Positions 1-10,985 of a stretch of DNA of 64,000 nucleotides are shown one piece after another. Location of the stretch: positions 12,501 to 76,500 of the forward strand of contig JACEEZ010007120.1 in NCBI GenBank assembly GCA_016584305.1. The letters run 5' to 3'. Source of the DNA: Chionoecetes opilio (Eukaryota; Arthropoda; Malacostraca; Decapoda; Majidae). The translations under genes were made by a program, and so were the position numbers. Under the pieces are notes generated by a model, which did no database searches, was not told the DNA's origin, and saw only the letters and a list, made by a program, of their open reading frames with translations. Each line of letters starts with the position of its first letter. Position 1 is the first letter of the stretch.

Positions 1-29
1 CTTAGGAAATGAATCAACACAATAGTGTC

Positions 30-258
30 AACAACATTATAGTGGCCACTGCACTACTGTCACCAGGCGCCATATATTACGAATTTTAGCATCACTACAG
101 ACTTGTATGTGTCACTGAAGACATGTACCGTAGCTATAGTGTTATGTATAATGTAAACTACGTACTGTGCACGTGATGTCATCTGTAGTGATGCTAAAAC
201 TCGTAATATATGCCCCCCTGCGACATTAGTGCAGTGGCGACTATAGATAGTGTTATTT
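30..258. mobile_element. Palindromic MITE-like element
   Basis: The whole stretch folds on itself. The left arm (about 41-100) and the right arm (about 180-258) are imperfect reverse complements, sharing the CACTGCAC end and a TTACGAxTTTTAGCATCACTACAGA core. The arms nearly meet in the middle, and there is no coding potential beyond chance. A second, more diverged copy lies at 34938-35407. The superfamily is not identifiable because I cannot define a target-site duplication. Confidence 0.6.
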
Positions 259-362
259 AACGGCAAATTAAATTACATTTCATCATTCATTTTTTCATAG
301 TCATCCCTGCAACTTGACTTCCCATTGAGAAGTCAAGTAAATAAAACGCGCGCTTTTTAAAA

Positions 363-531
363 ATGTGTGCATTTCTGCCCGGAGGACCGCCCACTCGATC
401 CCCCCAGCTAATAGGAACGACGAATGGGACGGGGCCAGTGTCGATGTATTTTCGCGAGCATCAGTCCAGCCTGGAACGGTATAGACTGGACAGGACCAGG
501 GTGGTGAACGTCGCGAAAACGCGCTATTACC
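363..531 (-). mobile_element. Partial TAGCG-type MITE inserted in LINE remnant
   Basis: The right end reads GTCGCGAAAACGCGCTATTA. Its reverse complement matches the left end of the element at 38259-38753 (AATAGCGCATTTTCG), and the following 100 or so bases match 38280-38405 in reverse orientation. It interrupts a LINE reverse transcriptase fragment that continues at about 535. The other terminus is not clearly visible, so the copy may be truncated near 340-363. Confidence 0.6.
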
Positions 532-534
532 CGC

Positions 535-885
535 ACTCCCAGATCTTTCTCACCCTCTGATCTTTTCAGCGATACATTGCGTATGGTGTACCTATTACCA
601 GGATTTTTCCTACCAACATTCATAACGCTGCACTTATCAATATAAATTCCATCTGCCATCTATCTGCCCACTCATATAATTTATCTAAGTCTCCTTGCAA
701 AATATTTACATCAGACTGTGATCTAATAATCCTATAGCCTACCTTAGTATCATCCGCAAATTTGCTGAAATCACTACTAATACCACTATCCAAGTCGTTG
801 ATGTAAATCAAAAATAGTAATGGACCCAAAACAGACCCTTGTGGAACCCCACTCGTTACCCGCCCCCATTCAGATTTAGCACATA
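535..885 (-). pseudogene. Non-LTR retrotransposon reverse transcriptase fragment (Jockey/CR1-like)
   Basis: The minus-strand translation contains the RT block GVPQGSVLGPLLFLIYINDL, then the catalytic FADD box at 749-760, followed by a thumb-like region with KCSVMNVG after one frameshift near 640. These are palm-domain motifs of a LINE reverse transcriptase, the enzyme that copies element RNA at the target site. Only about 115 residues remain. The piece is cut by a palindrome on its 5' side (about 890) and by a MITE on its 3' side (531). The motif wording fits the Jockey/CR1/L2 group; the exact clade is not assigned. Confidence 0.85.
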
Positions 886-889
886 CATG

Positions 890-1169
890 CATATACTTGC
901 ATCCTTCATGGGTACAGCAAGAAAGCTGTGCCTTTTCCAGAGAGCTTAGCACCATTTCCGACCTATTTGGCCACGATATATGTTTTGAGTGCTGGGGAGT
1001 GGCGGGTGAGAGGCGCGCGGTGTGAAGCAGATTGTCTTGCCGCGCGCCTCTCACCCGCCACTCCCCAGCACTCCAAACATATATCGTGGCCAAATAGGTC
1101 GGAAATGGGTGCTAAGCTCTCTGAAAGGCACAGCTTTCTTGCTGTACCCATGAAGGATGCAAGTATATG
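890..1169. repeat. Near-perfect 280 bp palindrome
   Basis: Bases 890-1020 and 1040-1169 are almost exact reverse complements, both carrying the motif that reads ATATACTTGCATCCTTCATG on the left. The short centre near 1030 is GC-rich. It directly abuts the RT fragment and is the outer part of a larger foldback, because its right arm continues into the inverted repeat centred at 1465. Confidence 0.85.
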
Positions 1170-1855
1170 CCATATCGCAAGAAAAATATATCAGAAACAC
1201 TCAAAATTCTTCAAGTAGCTACTATATATTTTTTTCTGAATTTACTTGTATTTGTATCAGGGCCGGGCTGGGAGGCTTCCTGCCGTGACGTCACCGAGCC
1301 GTGGTCCGTCGTCTGCTGGTCATCAGTTGTGTTTGAGAGCTCGGGGAATTTACAGATTTCAAATGCGGATCATTTAAAAACGGGTGACTGGATGCAAAAA
1401 GCGACAACATATTGTTGATATACTCGATCATGGCTATATTTTATAAGTAATCGTCCAGACCATTTCATCATTCCTGATTTAATGCATTCAAATATAGCCA
1501 TTATCGAATATATCAACAATATGTTGTCACTTTTTGAATCCAGTCACCCGTTTTTAAATAATCCGCAATCAAAATCTGTAAATTCCCCGACCTTCCAAAA
1601 CGCTCCACACAACTTGCAGAAGACGCACCACGGCTCGGTGACGTCACATGAGGAAGCTTCCCAACCAAGCGCTAATACAAATACACGTAAACTCGGAAAT
1701 AAATATAGTACTTGAAGAATTTTGGGTGTTTTTGCAATATTTATTTTGCGATATGACATATACTTGCATCCTTTATGGGTGTAGCAACTTAGCAAGAAAG
1801 CTGTGCCTTTTCAGAGAGTTTATCACCCGTTTCCCGACCTATACGGCCACGATAA
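1085..1855. mobile_element. Foldback element with arms of about 370 bp
   Basis: Bases 1085-1430 reappear in reverse complement at 1490-1855. Landmarks are the CGTGACGTCACCGAGCCGTGG region on the left against CCACGGCTCGGTGACGTCAC on the right, and the centre around 1465 (GGCTATATTT / AAATATAGCC). With the palindrome at 890-1169 this gives three alternating copies of the terminal piece (890-1030, 1030-1169, 1745-1855). No transposase frame is visible. The right half from 1424 is repeated at 10357-10800. Confidence 0.75.
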
Positions 1856-2058
1856 ATGTGTGCAGAAGCTGTGTGCGCCGGGGAGAGGCGGGCTGTGTGA
1901 TGCAGTTTGTCCGCATCACGGGCCGTAATCAGCAAAGATTGCGCCACGGCTGGAATGGGGCTGTTGTTTTTTCCGCGCTTTTTATAAAACTCATGTTTTT
2001 AGGGAAATAAGGCGTGGAAATGAATTATTTTTTGTGTACTAGGTATTTGGAATGAACA

Positions 2059-2734
2059 TCTATAGTAATATAAGCTCAAGTGTGTGTGTCTGTGTGTGTG
2101 TATGTCTGTGTGTCCGCGATAGGTGCCGCCCCCAGTGCCCCAATCCCATCATATGGCACAGTTTTGGAACCAGGTCGACCAGGGAAGGTTGTAAGCCCAC
2201 TTATGAGATGATCCGATCACTTTTCTTCTTCTTTTTTTAGCAGACTATTAGCGAGAATTGTGAAAAAAAGTGAGTTGCGAGAATTGAGGAAACCTTGATG
2301 TAGGGTGATGGGTAATGGGTGAGTGAATGGGTGGGGTGATGGGTAATGGGTGTGGGTGATGGGTGAGTGAATGGGTGGGGGGTGATGGTGATGGGTGAGG
2401 GAATAGAGGGGGGTGATGGGTAATGGGTGAGTGAATGGTGTGTGGTGATGGGTAATGGGTGAGTGAATGGGTGGGGGTGATGGGTAATGGGTGAGTGAAT
2501 GGGTAGGGGTGATGGGTAATGGGTGAGTGAATGGGTTGGGGGTGATGTGAATGGGTTGGTGTTAATACATACATTTCTACATCCATGATTTCAGGAAAGC
2601 TAGAAGGGGCTATCTGGAGAGTCTGTGTTTGGTGGGCCGAAGGCCCACCAAACACAGGTGGTGGGCCGAAGGCCCACCATAGCCCTCCGCAGGAGCTAGC
2701 CAAAAAGTCCGCCCGGTGGGCGGCTTTGCGGTAG
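2059..2734 (+). mobile_element. Non-autonomous Helitron (copy 1)
   Basis: The 5' end is A|TCTATAGTAATATAAG followed by a TG/TCTG-rich stretch and GTCCGCGATAGGTG, the usual start of animal Helitrons. The 3' end has the hairpin CCGCCC..GGGCGG followed by CTTTGCGG and GTAG|T, a mutated form of the CTAG|T seen in the copy at 19076-19980. Insertion is between A and T, as expected. The interior holds a roughly 31 bp minisatellite and GGTGGGCCGAAGGCCCACC palindromes. There is no Rep/helicase, so it depends on an autonomous relative. Confidence 0.85.
2307..2560 (+). repeat. Minisatellite of about 31 bp inside Helitron
   Basis: This is a tandem array of units built from GTGATGGGTAATGGGTGAGTGAATGGGTG, with unit-length variation. 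Translation gives spurious proline/histidine-rich frames on the minus strand. The same array is present in every Helitron copy here (11228-11480, 19313-19556, and reversed at 21917-22160). Confidence 0.9.
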
Positions 2735-3130
2735 TTCACATAATTATACAAATAAAAATGGGTCTGGACGATTACTTTAAGACTTGCTACATATTATGTT
2801 TATATCCTTGGCGATTTCAAACAAAACAAACAAAAGCCGCACCGTACGCTAAATATGTCTGTCCTACTGCTAATAAGTCCTACTGTAAACGATTTAATTT
2901 TGTAATGGTACTGTGTATCCGCCAAACACGACTCCAACACGATCCACCAGCAGCAGCAGCTGCAATAATACATCCACATACCAACGCCTCTTGGGCCCGC
3001 CCCCCTATGTGCGCGCATAACGTACAGAGGAACAATAGACGAAAGAAGATAGTGTGTGTGCTCGCAATGTCCCCACCTGTGTGTGGGGGCGAGGGTTTAA
3101 ACATGATGCAGGAGCCTTCTGCAGCACTCA

Positions 3131-3440
3131 ACTCAGGCTTTCCCCCGCCCCGCCCCATCATTCCCCATTCAGGTTCTGCCCCATCTACTCTGCCCTCACT
3201 CAGGCTTTCCCCCTCTCTTTTGAGTCCCATTCAGACTTTTCTCCTTTCCTTTTGGCCCTACTCAGGCTCTTCCACTTTCCTTTTGGTTCCTATGGTACTT
3301 AAGTTTACTCCTTGGCTTGTTCTTGTTGATTTGTTTTTAGTCTGTATGCCTCCGGGCGAGAATAAAATTATTATTATTATTATTGTTCCACTCAGACTCC
3401 CCCTCCCCTCTGGCCCCATTCCGATCCTCTTCCTCCTTGT
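3131..3440 (+). repeat. Diverged CACTCAGGCTTTCCCC minisatellite
   Basis: CCCATTCAGG / CACTCAGGCT / CACTCAGACT units recur every 30-40 bp (3166, 3198, 3226, 3260 and again after 3389). The array is split by a LINE 3' tail at 3284-3385. Open frames across it are chance products of the repeat. Confidence 0.6.
3284..3385 (+). mobile_element. Short LINE 3'-end fragment with (ATT)n tail
   Basis: GTATGCCTCCGGGCGAGAATAAA is followed directly by ATTATTATTATTATT. A polyadenylation signal plus a trinucleotide tail is typical of CR1/L2-type LINE 3' ends. Only about 100 bp are present, and the flanking minisatellite continues on both sides, so it is a short 5'-truncated insertion. Confidence 0.55.
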
Positions 3441-3547
3441 CTGTTCCTACTCACCGCCTATCCTTAGGAATCTTTGTAAAGTCTCTGCATGTCCTCTTTT
3501 CCTTCCCATATCTCAAAAACACCACGATTCATAGTTATACTCCCCCC

Positions 3548-3570
3548 TCTCTCTCTCTCTCTCTCTCTTC

Positions 3571-3619
<49 letters not shown>

Positions 3620-3634
3620 TCTCTCTTTTTTTTT
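3548..3634 (+). repeat. (CT)n microsatellite
   Basis: About 85 bp of CT dinucleotides with few interruptions, then a T tract. Its counterpart in copy 2 is 12460-12540. Confidence 0.95.
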
Positions 3635-4258
3635 TTTTGTTTTTTCTCTCTCAGAAACGAGTAAGTGGATTTCCTTGATTTTGCTTTGGGGAGAGGGAAA
3701 AAATAAAAAGGGAAAAGACAGTCAAAAAAGAAAAAGAAAAAAGAACAACGACCCAGTTTTCCTCCACATTTCCAAGATTCCCTCGTAGCAATAATAGATA
3801 AGAACAAAAATAAGATTACACACAGCAACTTTTCCGCTACTGACTTTACAACTACGGCACGCCACGCCCATGCCCCTTAGGACGCAGCTGCAGTAGCCAT
3901 GTCGCCCCCCCCACCCCCACTACTGCACCTTCTTCGGGAGGGTCCTACCAGCCTGTGCGTGTTGCTGATTATTGTTCATGCGTCGGGGTAGCTCTTGTCC
4001 TCCCTCCCCGGCGTGTGACTCAGGCAGAACGAGACACAAGCGACAGAGGGAGAAGAAAAAAGAGAAAGAACCCTCACCCGACGAGCGCGAGACAGGATAG
4101 TAAAACAGAAAGAGAAGGAGGAGGAGGCGGAAGGGAAGGATGCAGAGAATAGGAAGAAAGAGAAACAGGAAAATAGAAAGAGGTGGAGGAAAGACAGGGA
4201 AAAAGAAGAGAGGACAAAGGTGATGAAAAAAAAAGATAAGAATATGAACCAGCAGTAA

Positions 4259-4584
4259 AGGCCGGTTCCCACTAGGGTCTCTGTATTATTCAAGGTACTC
4301 TAGTTTCCACTAGCCCGCTTCTACGGCCGCCGTTGCCGTACACCGCCCAACAATGACGTCACCATCATCACTGCTTGAGTAGTATTTGTGGTAACTGGGC
4401 ACAGTTTGCACCTCCGCTCGAGCGGACACCGCCGAGTGGGAGAGATGACTTGATTTTAACTTTGTACGGCAGCCGTACAGCGGTATGGCGGTGCGGTCGA
4501 CTTTTTTATGGCGTCATTGTGACGTCATTGTTGTTCATTGTTGTTGTACGGCGGCCGTACAAGCGGTCTAGTGGGAACCGGCCT
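4259..4584. mobile_element. Harbinger-like MITE, 326 bp, TAA duplication
   Basis: Terminal inverted repeats AGGCCGGTTCCCACTAG / CTAGTGGGAACCGGCCT are bounded by TAA at 4256-4258 and TAA at 4585-4587. A 3 bp TAA duplication with GGCC-starting ends fits PIF/Harbinger MITEs. There is no transposase. The interior has several TGACGTCA-like palindromes and inverted CGGCGGCCGTAC blocks. It sits inside a polypurine tract. Confidence 0.8.
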
Positions 4585-4854
4585 TAAGAGGACAAAAAAG
4601 AGAATATAAGTGGGCACAGGTGGAAAATTAATAGGTGTAGTGAAATTCAGAACAGAAGATAAGGAGAAGGGGAAGGAAGAACAAGTCTGGAAACAAGAGA
4701 AGGAAAAGAAGAAAATAACAACAGAGAGAGGAAGAGTAAAAAGAAAGGAGGGGAAAGAGGGAAAAAGAAGAGTTAGAAGAGAGAAATGAGGAAGAAAATA
4801 GAAGGAAGAGAAGAAAAGGAAGGATGAGGGGAAAAGTAGAGTAAAAAAGGATAG

Positions 4855-4970
<116 letters not shown>

Positions 4971-5199
4971 TGGGGGCGGGGAGAAAGACGAAGGGAAAAT
5001 TAAGAGAGAAGGAAGAAAAGATGAAGGAGAAGGAGGAGGGTATAGGAGAATGTCCCCACCCTACCAGTGGGCGTCAGGTTGGCGGGACGTGTAGGTCGAT
5101 AGCCAAGTTGCACACCTGAATATTTATTAGTGAAGGAAAAAAGGGGGGGATGGGGTGACGTGTGCGTGTGTGTGTTGCAGGGATCAAGTTCCATCACTT

Positions 5200-6110
5200 A
5201 ATGCATTTCTTACGGATGGCGCCGCGTAGACATGCCTTGCCAGAATCAAGTATAAAACATATCAGGAAGGTTGTATAATAGATAGGTATAAATCGTCTGC
5301 TACAATAATGGCAGTAAATTGCAGTTCAGAGGTTATGGAGTTAATAATCCTCTATGTATGTTGTAAAATGTATTTTCACACTTTAGTAATGTTAGTAATA
5401 GTATGATGTAAATATCATGTATTATGCACTAATTTTAAAGTAGGTTTTGTTTTCTTGTTGAATTGTACTCATGCCCCTTTTACACAACGAAGCTTAATTG
5501 GCAGAGCAAGAGGTACATACCTAATGTTAGGGACCATGGTGTTTTTGTGTGACACTGTGTGTAGTAATAAAGTGATGTAATAAAAATTTGTTAAAGTCCA
5601 CTGCACGGTTCCCTTCCCGCCCTTCTGCCCTCAACTCACCACTTATACTGCTCCTTCTTCTTAATGTTGTTGTTGTTGTTAATTCTTTTGCGTTTGTATT
5701 TTTTGTGGTATTGTTGTTTGTTTGTTTTCTTGTTTTATAACTAGGCGGTGTTTATTTCAATTTTATTCTTACATATTAGTTTTATTTATGCTATTTTATT
5801 TTTATACTGATTTCTATATTCTAATCATATTCGGGTGAGCTTCTTGTATATTTTTTTGGTTGGGAAAATAACACATTATGTAAAGGTAGTTATTAGAAAG
5901 TAACTAGTTAAGTAGTGATAGAATACGTAACAGCAACAGTAGTATAGTAAGTGTTATTGTTGCAGCTGCATAATAAGCCTGCTTTCAACCCTTTCACTGA
6001 GTAACCCAACCACTGCCCTATCAAATTCAACATCGTCAAGCCTTGCATGATCTCACCACTCTGTACAGATTACTCTGCAGATTACAAATTACAAGGCACA
6101 ACGGATAACA
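5200..6110. other. AT-rich stretch, nothing recognised
   Basis: No coding signal, inverted repeat or tandem array that I can support. It contains several AATAAA-like words (for example near 5566) and T-rich runs. The same sequence recurs at about 14100-15010 as part of the duplicated block. Confidence 0.5.
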
Positions 6111-6113
6111 GCA

Positions 6114-6198
6114 TATATAGATATATAGATATATATATATATCATCTATATATTATATATATATATATATCTATATATATAATATATATAATATATAT
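6114..6198. repeat. (AT)n microsatellite
   Basis: AT/TA dinucleotides with ATAGATATAT interruptions; expanded to about 77 cleaner bases at 15014-15090 in copy 2. Confidence 0.9.
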
Positions 6199-7159
6199 GC
6201 CGATATATATAGAAACCGTGGTTATTTCACCGAATGTGATTGATAATAAAGACCGTATTTCAAGTGGCTTCCTGTGGTGGTAATTTTGAAAGAAATCCAT
6301 TGAGAATGATGTGATATTAAGCGTGTTTTAGAATGGACCCTACCCATAACTACGTCACGTTTGTTTACATCGGGGCATTGTGGGGATAAGGGCGGGGTCG
6401 CCGCGGGTGGACCTAAGAAGGGGAAAACTACGGCGATGGAAGAATTTAGAGTTATTTGCGCGAAAATTGATATTCCAGGTTGCTCTATTACTGTGCTCTG
6501 TCTTCGCTGACAACACTCTAGAGAAGACCTGAGGTCAATGGCTGATGTGCAGAGGCTTCTAAACCCAAGAAAACAGAGTCATAACAGAGCCTCGTCAAAA
6601 AAGGGTAAGCAAAATGGTAGGTACCAGCTAACGTGTCCCTAATACTTGCTTACTTCAATGGAGAATGCTGTTGACTGTTTTCCTGGTTTTTAGAAGCCTC
6701 GCACATCAACCATCACCTCAGGTCTTCTCTATGTGTCAGCAGGCCACGGAAATATAGCACCTGGAATATCAATTTCGTACCAAAAACAACTCGAATTTTT
6801 TTCATCGTCGTAGTCTCCTCTTTGTAGGTTGTATATGGCGTTATGATAGTATTAAAATTACCTTATTATGAGTTCCTTTGTGTCTTTTATCATAATAAGT
6901 AGGGTATTATTCTAGTGTTGACCATACTCCTCCCTCTCCCACAAAACAAGCTTGGGGACTGGGGGGGAATGCGGGATTTGGCTGGGGTTACAAAAATATG
7001 GTCGCAACCACATAGTTTCGAGTTAAGGGTGGTTGTAAAAATGCCTAGATTAAGGGAAAATTCAATTGATTTCTTTGAGTCCAGAAAACGTGTTGAACTG
7101 ACGATCCCTCACAGGAATGATGCCCCCAGTGTCGAGAAACCCCCCCAACCTCCGCTAGG

Positions 7160-7290
7160 AGGCTCGGTTAGATTTGGTTAGGTTAGGGTTAGGTTAGATT
7201 TGGTTTAGGTCTAGGTTTGGTTATATTTGGTTAGGTTAGCTTAGGTTATATTTGGTTTGGTTAGGTTAGGTAGTTTAGTTTTGGTTAGGC
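7160..7290 (+). repeat. Degenerate TTAGG/TTTGG array
   Basis: GGTTAGGTTAGGTTAGATTTGG-like units, a degenerate form of the arthropod TTAGG telomere pentamer. Other arms of the foldback carry the same kind of tract (7766-7862 plus orientation; 8190-8345 as CCTAA). It is internal to a foldback and too diverged to be a telomere. Confidence 0.8.
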
Positions 7291-7765
7291 GAAAAATTCT
7301 CTAGAATATAAGGTAATTACCCTAGATCTAGGAAATTTGGTAAAATTCTAGTGTTTGCCCATACTCCTCCAACTTCCCCCAAAACAAGTTTGGGGACCGG
7401 TGGGAATGCTTGGGGTTTTCGGGTGGGACAAATTATGCGTCGGAAACACAAAATTTAAGAGTTTGTGTATAGGGGGTAAAATTCCCGGTATTATCTAGTG
7501 CACGTTTGCCCAGACTCCCCCTCTCCACAAACAAGCTGGGACCTGCTGGGGGAATGCGGGGACCTGGGGGAATGCGCGGCTCTTTGGCCGGGGTACAAAG
7601 ATGCGTCGCAACCACATAGTTTTGAGTTAAGGGTGTTGTAAAAATTGCCTAGAATCAATGGGAAAATTCATTGGATGTCTTCGAGTCAAGAGACGTGTGA
7701 ACCTGACGATCCTCACAGAATGATGACCGAAGGTGTCGAGAACCCCCCAACTCCCGCTAGGAGGT

Positions 7766-7862
7766 TAGGTTAGATTTGGTGATGTTAGATTGGTTAGGTT
7801 AGGTTTGATTAGATTTGGTTCGGTTAGCTTAGGTTTATTTGGTTAGGTTAGGTTAATTGTGG
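7766..7862 (+). repeat. Degenerate TTAGG/TTTGG array
   Basis: Second tract of the same type on the left side of the foldback centre, after CTCCCGCTAGGAGG. Confidence 0.75.
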
Positions 7863-8189
7863 TTAGGCAAATTTCTTAGATATAAGGTAATTACCCTAGA
7901 TCTAGGAAATTTTACCAAACAACACAACTCTTAAATATGTGTTCCGACGCATAATTTGTTCCCCACGAAAAACCCAACATTAAATATAAACCCCACATAT
8001 TAAAATTATAGTGTTTGCCCATACTCTCCCAAGTTTACCAAAACAAGTTTGGAGCTGTGGGAATGTGGGGTTTCGGCGTGGGGAAGGGAACAAATTATGC
8101 GCGGAAACACTTATTTAAGAGTTGTGTATGGGGGGGGGTAAAATCCCCTAGATCTAGGGTAATTACCTTATATCTAGAGAAATTTGCCT

Positions 8190-8345
8190 AACCAAAAATT
8201 AACCTAAACCTAAACCTAACAAATAATAACCCTAAGTTAACCTAACCAAATCAACCTAACCAAATCTAACCAAACCCAAAATCTAATAAACCTAACATAA
8301 CCAAATAATAACCTACCTTAAACCTAACCAAATATAACCTAACCT
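8190..8345 (-). repeat. Degenerate CCTAA array (inverted)
   Basis: AACCTAACC-type units, the reverse complement of the left-side tracts, on the right of the foldback centre and followed by the inverted CTCCCGCTAGGAGG-like boundary. Confidence 0.75.
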
Positions 8346-9299
8346 CGAGCGGGAGGTGGGGTGTTCTCGGGACACTTTCGGTCACATCTGTGAGATCGTA
8401 AGTTCACACGTTTCTGGATCAGAAGAAATCCAATGAATTTTCCCTTGATCTAGGCAAATTTTACAACACCCCAACTCAAAAAACTATGTGGTTGCGACGC
8501 ATATTTTGTACCCCAGCTAAAAATCCCGCATTCCCCCCAGGTCCCAGCTTGTTTTGTGGAGAGAGGGGGAGTATGGGCAAACCACTAGAATAATACCCTA
8601 CTTAGTATGAGAAAAAGGCAACAAAAGGAACTCAATCATTAAGGTATTTGAATACTATCATAACCATGAATAGTATACAAATCTACAAAGAGAAAGGGAC
8701 TACGACGATGAAAAAATTTAGAGTGTTGGGCGAAATTGTATTTCCAAGGCTATTATTTTCAGTGCTCGCTGACAAACATAGAGAAGACCTGAGGTGAGTT
8801 TGATGTGCAGAGGCTTCTAAACAGGAAAACAGTCACAAGCAGAGTTTCATAAGAAGTAAAGCAAAGTAGTAAGGACACATTACGTACCTACAGCTGCTTA
8901 CCTTTTGACGAGCTCTGTTATGACTCTGTTTCTTGGTTGTAGAAGCCTCTGCACATCAGCCATTACCTCAGGTCTTCTCTATAGTGTTGTCAGCGCGAAC
9001 AGAGCCACTCCCCAGTAATATAGCACCTAGGAATATCATTTCGCGCAAAATAATCTAAAATTCCTCCATCGCCCGTAGTTTTCCCTTCGTAGGTCCACCG
9101 TGGCGGACCCCCGCCTATCCCCACAAGGCACCGATGTAAACAAACGTGACGTAGTTATGTCTGGGGCCCATTGGAAGAGGTGCCCTTTAACCCCCCAACC
9201 AAATAAACCGTTACGCATTTACAATGAAAATAGGCTGCGTAACAGAAAAAAACAGATTATGTAGAAAACGGTGATCAATTCAGAAAACGTTATAGATGA

Positions 9300-10000
9300 T
9301 AAAATATCCTTAATGAAAACTGGCCTTCCGATGTGGTGTAATCGGTTAAAAATTTCATCGAGAAAATGATGCATGAAGTTATATTTCCATTGGAGAAGTG
9401 CCTTTTAGCCACTTAGAAAAACTGTAAAAAACATTATTATCTCGATAACCCGTGACTTATGCACCCCACATTATAGATGAAAAAAAAACCAGCGTTCAAG
9501 AGGCTTCCCTGTGGTGGAATCAGGAAAGAAATCCATTGAAAATAACCCAAAATTAGGAGTGTTTTGATGTCATAATAATCCATGCTTGCTTCAAGAAAAA
9601 ATACAGTGCAAAGTGAGTAAACATTCACCACACGTTAAAGATTAATTGAAAAGAAGGTTAAATAACATTGTCGGAGGAAGGAATTTTTTCCAGCTTGCCT
9701 GTGGGTTAAAAAAAAAAAAAAAATCCGTTGAATAAATGACTTGTGTAATGGAAATGTGGGTTTTGAGCATAATTAGCCAAAGATAAATACCGACCACTGC
9801 TGGAAGGGTGAGACGGATGTGAATAGAATGGTTATATCGTTTTTAAACTTGCACAAACACGTTAAAGATGAATTGAGGAAATAAATTTGAACAGGTATTC
9901 AGATAAGATTATTCAGACTTCCTGAGGTGTAAAGAAAAAAAAATGCCGTAGAGAAAGACGTGTGCTAATTAAAATGGTGTGTTTTGAGCAAGAACGTATG
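9300..10000 (+). repeat. Diverged tandem repeat of about 190 bp (copy 1)
   Basis: The core GCTTCCCTGTGGTGxAA ... AAATCCATTGAxAAATGA recurs near 9334, 9506, 9700 and 9918, each followed by a GTGTTTTGA box. One more unit lies at about 6260-6330, left of the foldback, so the foldback inserted into the array. Units are clearly diverged from each other. Confidence 0.65.
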
Positions 10001-10228
10001 CGTTAATTATAGTATAACTAGTATAGTAGACCATGATAACCTGAGTAAACACCGATTTATAGTATTATTTTCACCAAAAAAAACCGGCTGAAATGTAGAA
10101 ACGTGACTATGTTACCGGTTTCTAGTAGAACCTAAATGTCCAGTGCCATTGGGGTGGATTTGCATAAATGGAGGCATATTTTAATTTAAAGTCATATTTT
10201 TTGTAAGGTGAGTATTTTAGGCGGGAAA

Positions 10229-10352
10229 TCCTATAATATACAACGCCCGGAAAGTGCCGGTCCCGTGTGCGCTGTGTCGTCTGCTGTCTGTACGGGATAG
10301 GTGCGCCCCCTGTTGCGGAATCCCCATCATATGTCACAGTTTTGGAATCAGG
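10229..10352 (+). mobile_element. Truncated Helitron 5' end at the n junction
   Basis: Corresponds to the first 100 or so bases of the Helitron at 19076-19980 (TCCTATAATATA.., then GGGATAGGTGCGCCCCCTG). It is error-laden and stops exactly at the n. Confidence 0.7.
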
Positions 10353-10353
10353 N
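10353..10353. other. Single n, block junction
   Basis: One undetermined base lies exactly between the end of duplicated block copy 1 and the start of copy 2, which strongly suggests a contig join. Confidence 0.9.
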
Positions 10354-10356
10354 TAA

Positions 10357-10800
10357 TCGATCATGGCTATATTTATAAGTAATCGTCCAGACCATTTCAT
10401 CATTCTGATTTAATGCATTCAAATATAGCCATTATCGAATATATCAACAATATGTTGTCACTTTTTGAATCCAGTCACCCGTTTTTAAATAATCCGCAAT
10501 CAAAATCTGTAAATTCCCCGACCTTCCAAAACGCTCCACACAACTTGCAGAAGACGCACCACGGCTCGGTGACGTCACATGAGGAAGCTCCCAACCAAGC
10601 GCTAATACAAATACACGTAAACTCGGAAATAAATATAGTACTTGAAGAATTTTGGGTGTTTTTGCAATATTTATTTTGCGATATGACATATACTTGCATC
10701 CTTATGGGTGTAGCAACTTAGCAAGAAAGCTGTGCCTTTTCAGAGAGTTTATCACCCGTTCCCGACCTATACGGCCACGATAAATGTGTGCAGAAGCTGT
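10357..10800. mobile_element. Right half of foldback (copy 2)
   Basis: Matches 1424-1870. Only the centre and right arm are present, because the left arm (1085-1423) lies outside the duplicated block. Confidence 0.8.
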
Positions 10801-10985
10801 GTGCGCCGGGGAGAGGCGGGCTGTGTGATGCAGTTTGTCCGCATCACGGGCCGTAATCAGCAAAGATTGCGCCACGGCTGGAATGGGGCTGTTGTTTTTT
10901 CCGCGCTTTTTATAAAACTCATGTTTTTAGGGAAATAAGGCGTGAAATGAATTATTTTTTGTGAACTAGGTATTTGGAATGAACA

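Larger units (their letters stand above)
6333..9172. mobile_element. Large nested foldback element (copy 1)
   Basis: The outer ends are GGACCCTACCCATAACTACG at 6335 and its reverse complement ending near 9170. Each side also contains an internal inverted copy of the same terminal block (for example GAAATTGATATTCCAGG at about 6465 against CCTGGAATATCAATTTCG at about 6758). The centre is near 8010. Between centre and ends lie three or four variants of a roughly 400 bp unit carrying GTTTGCCCATACTC, GCGTCG(C/G)AA and CACATAGTTTT, each followed by a TTAGG-like tract. No transposase is seen. The element is embedded in a diverged tandem repeat of about 190 bp. Confidence 0.75.

Noticed and set aside
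2248..2751. 167-residue Pro/His/Thr-rich minus frame (similar frames at 11175, 19242, 21675)
   Set aside because: Translation of the Helitron minisatellite; frame and length change in each copy.
2716..3534. 272-residue plus frame
   Set aside because: Crosses the Helitron end, a minisatellite and a LINE tail. In the duplicated copy it is broken into several short frames by indels, so it is not conserved.
7160..8345. Telomere
   Set aside because: TTAGG-like units are degenerate, short, present in both orientations and internal to a foldback; interstitial repeat only.
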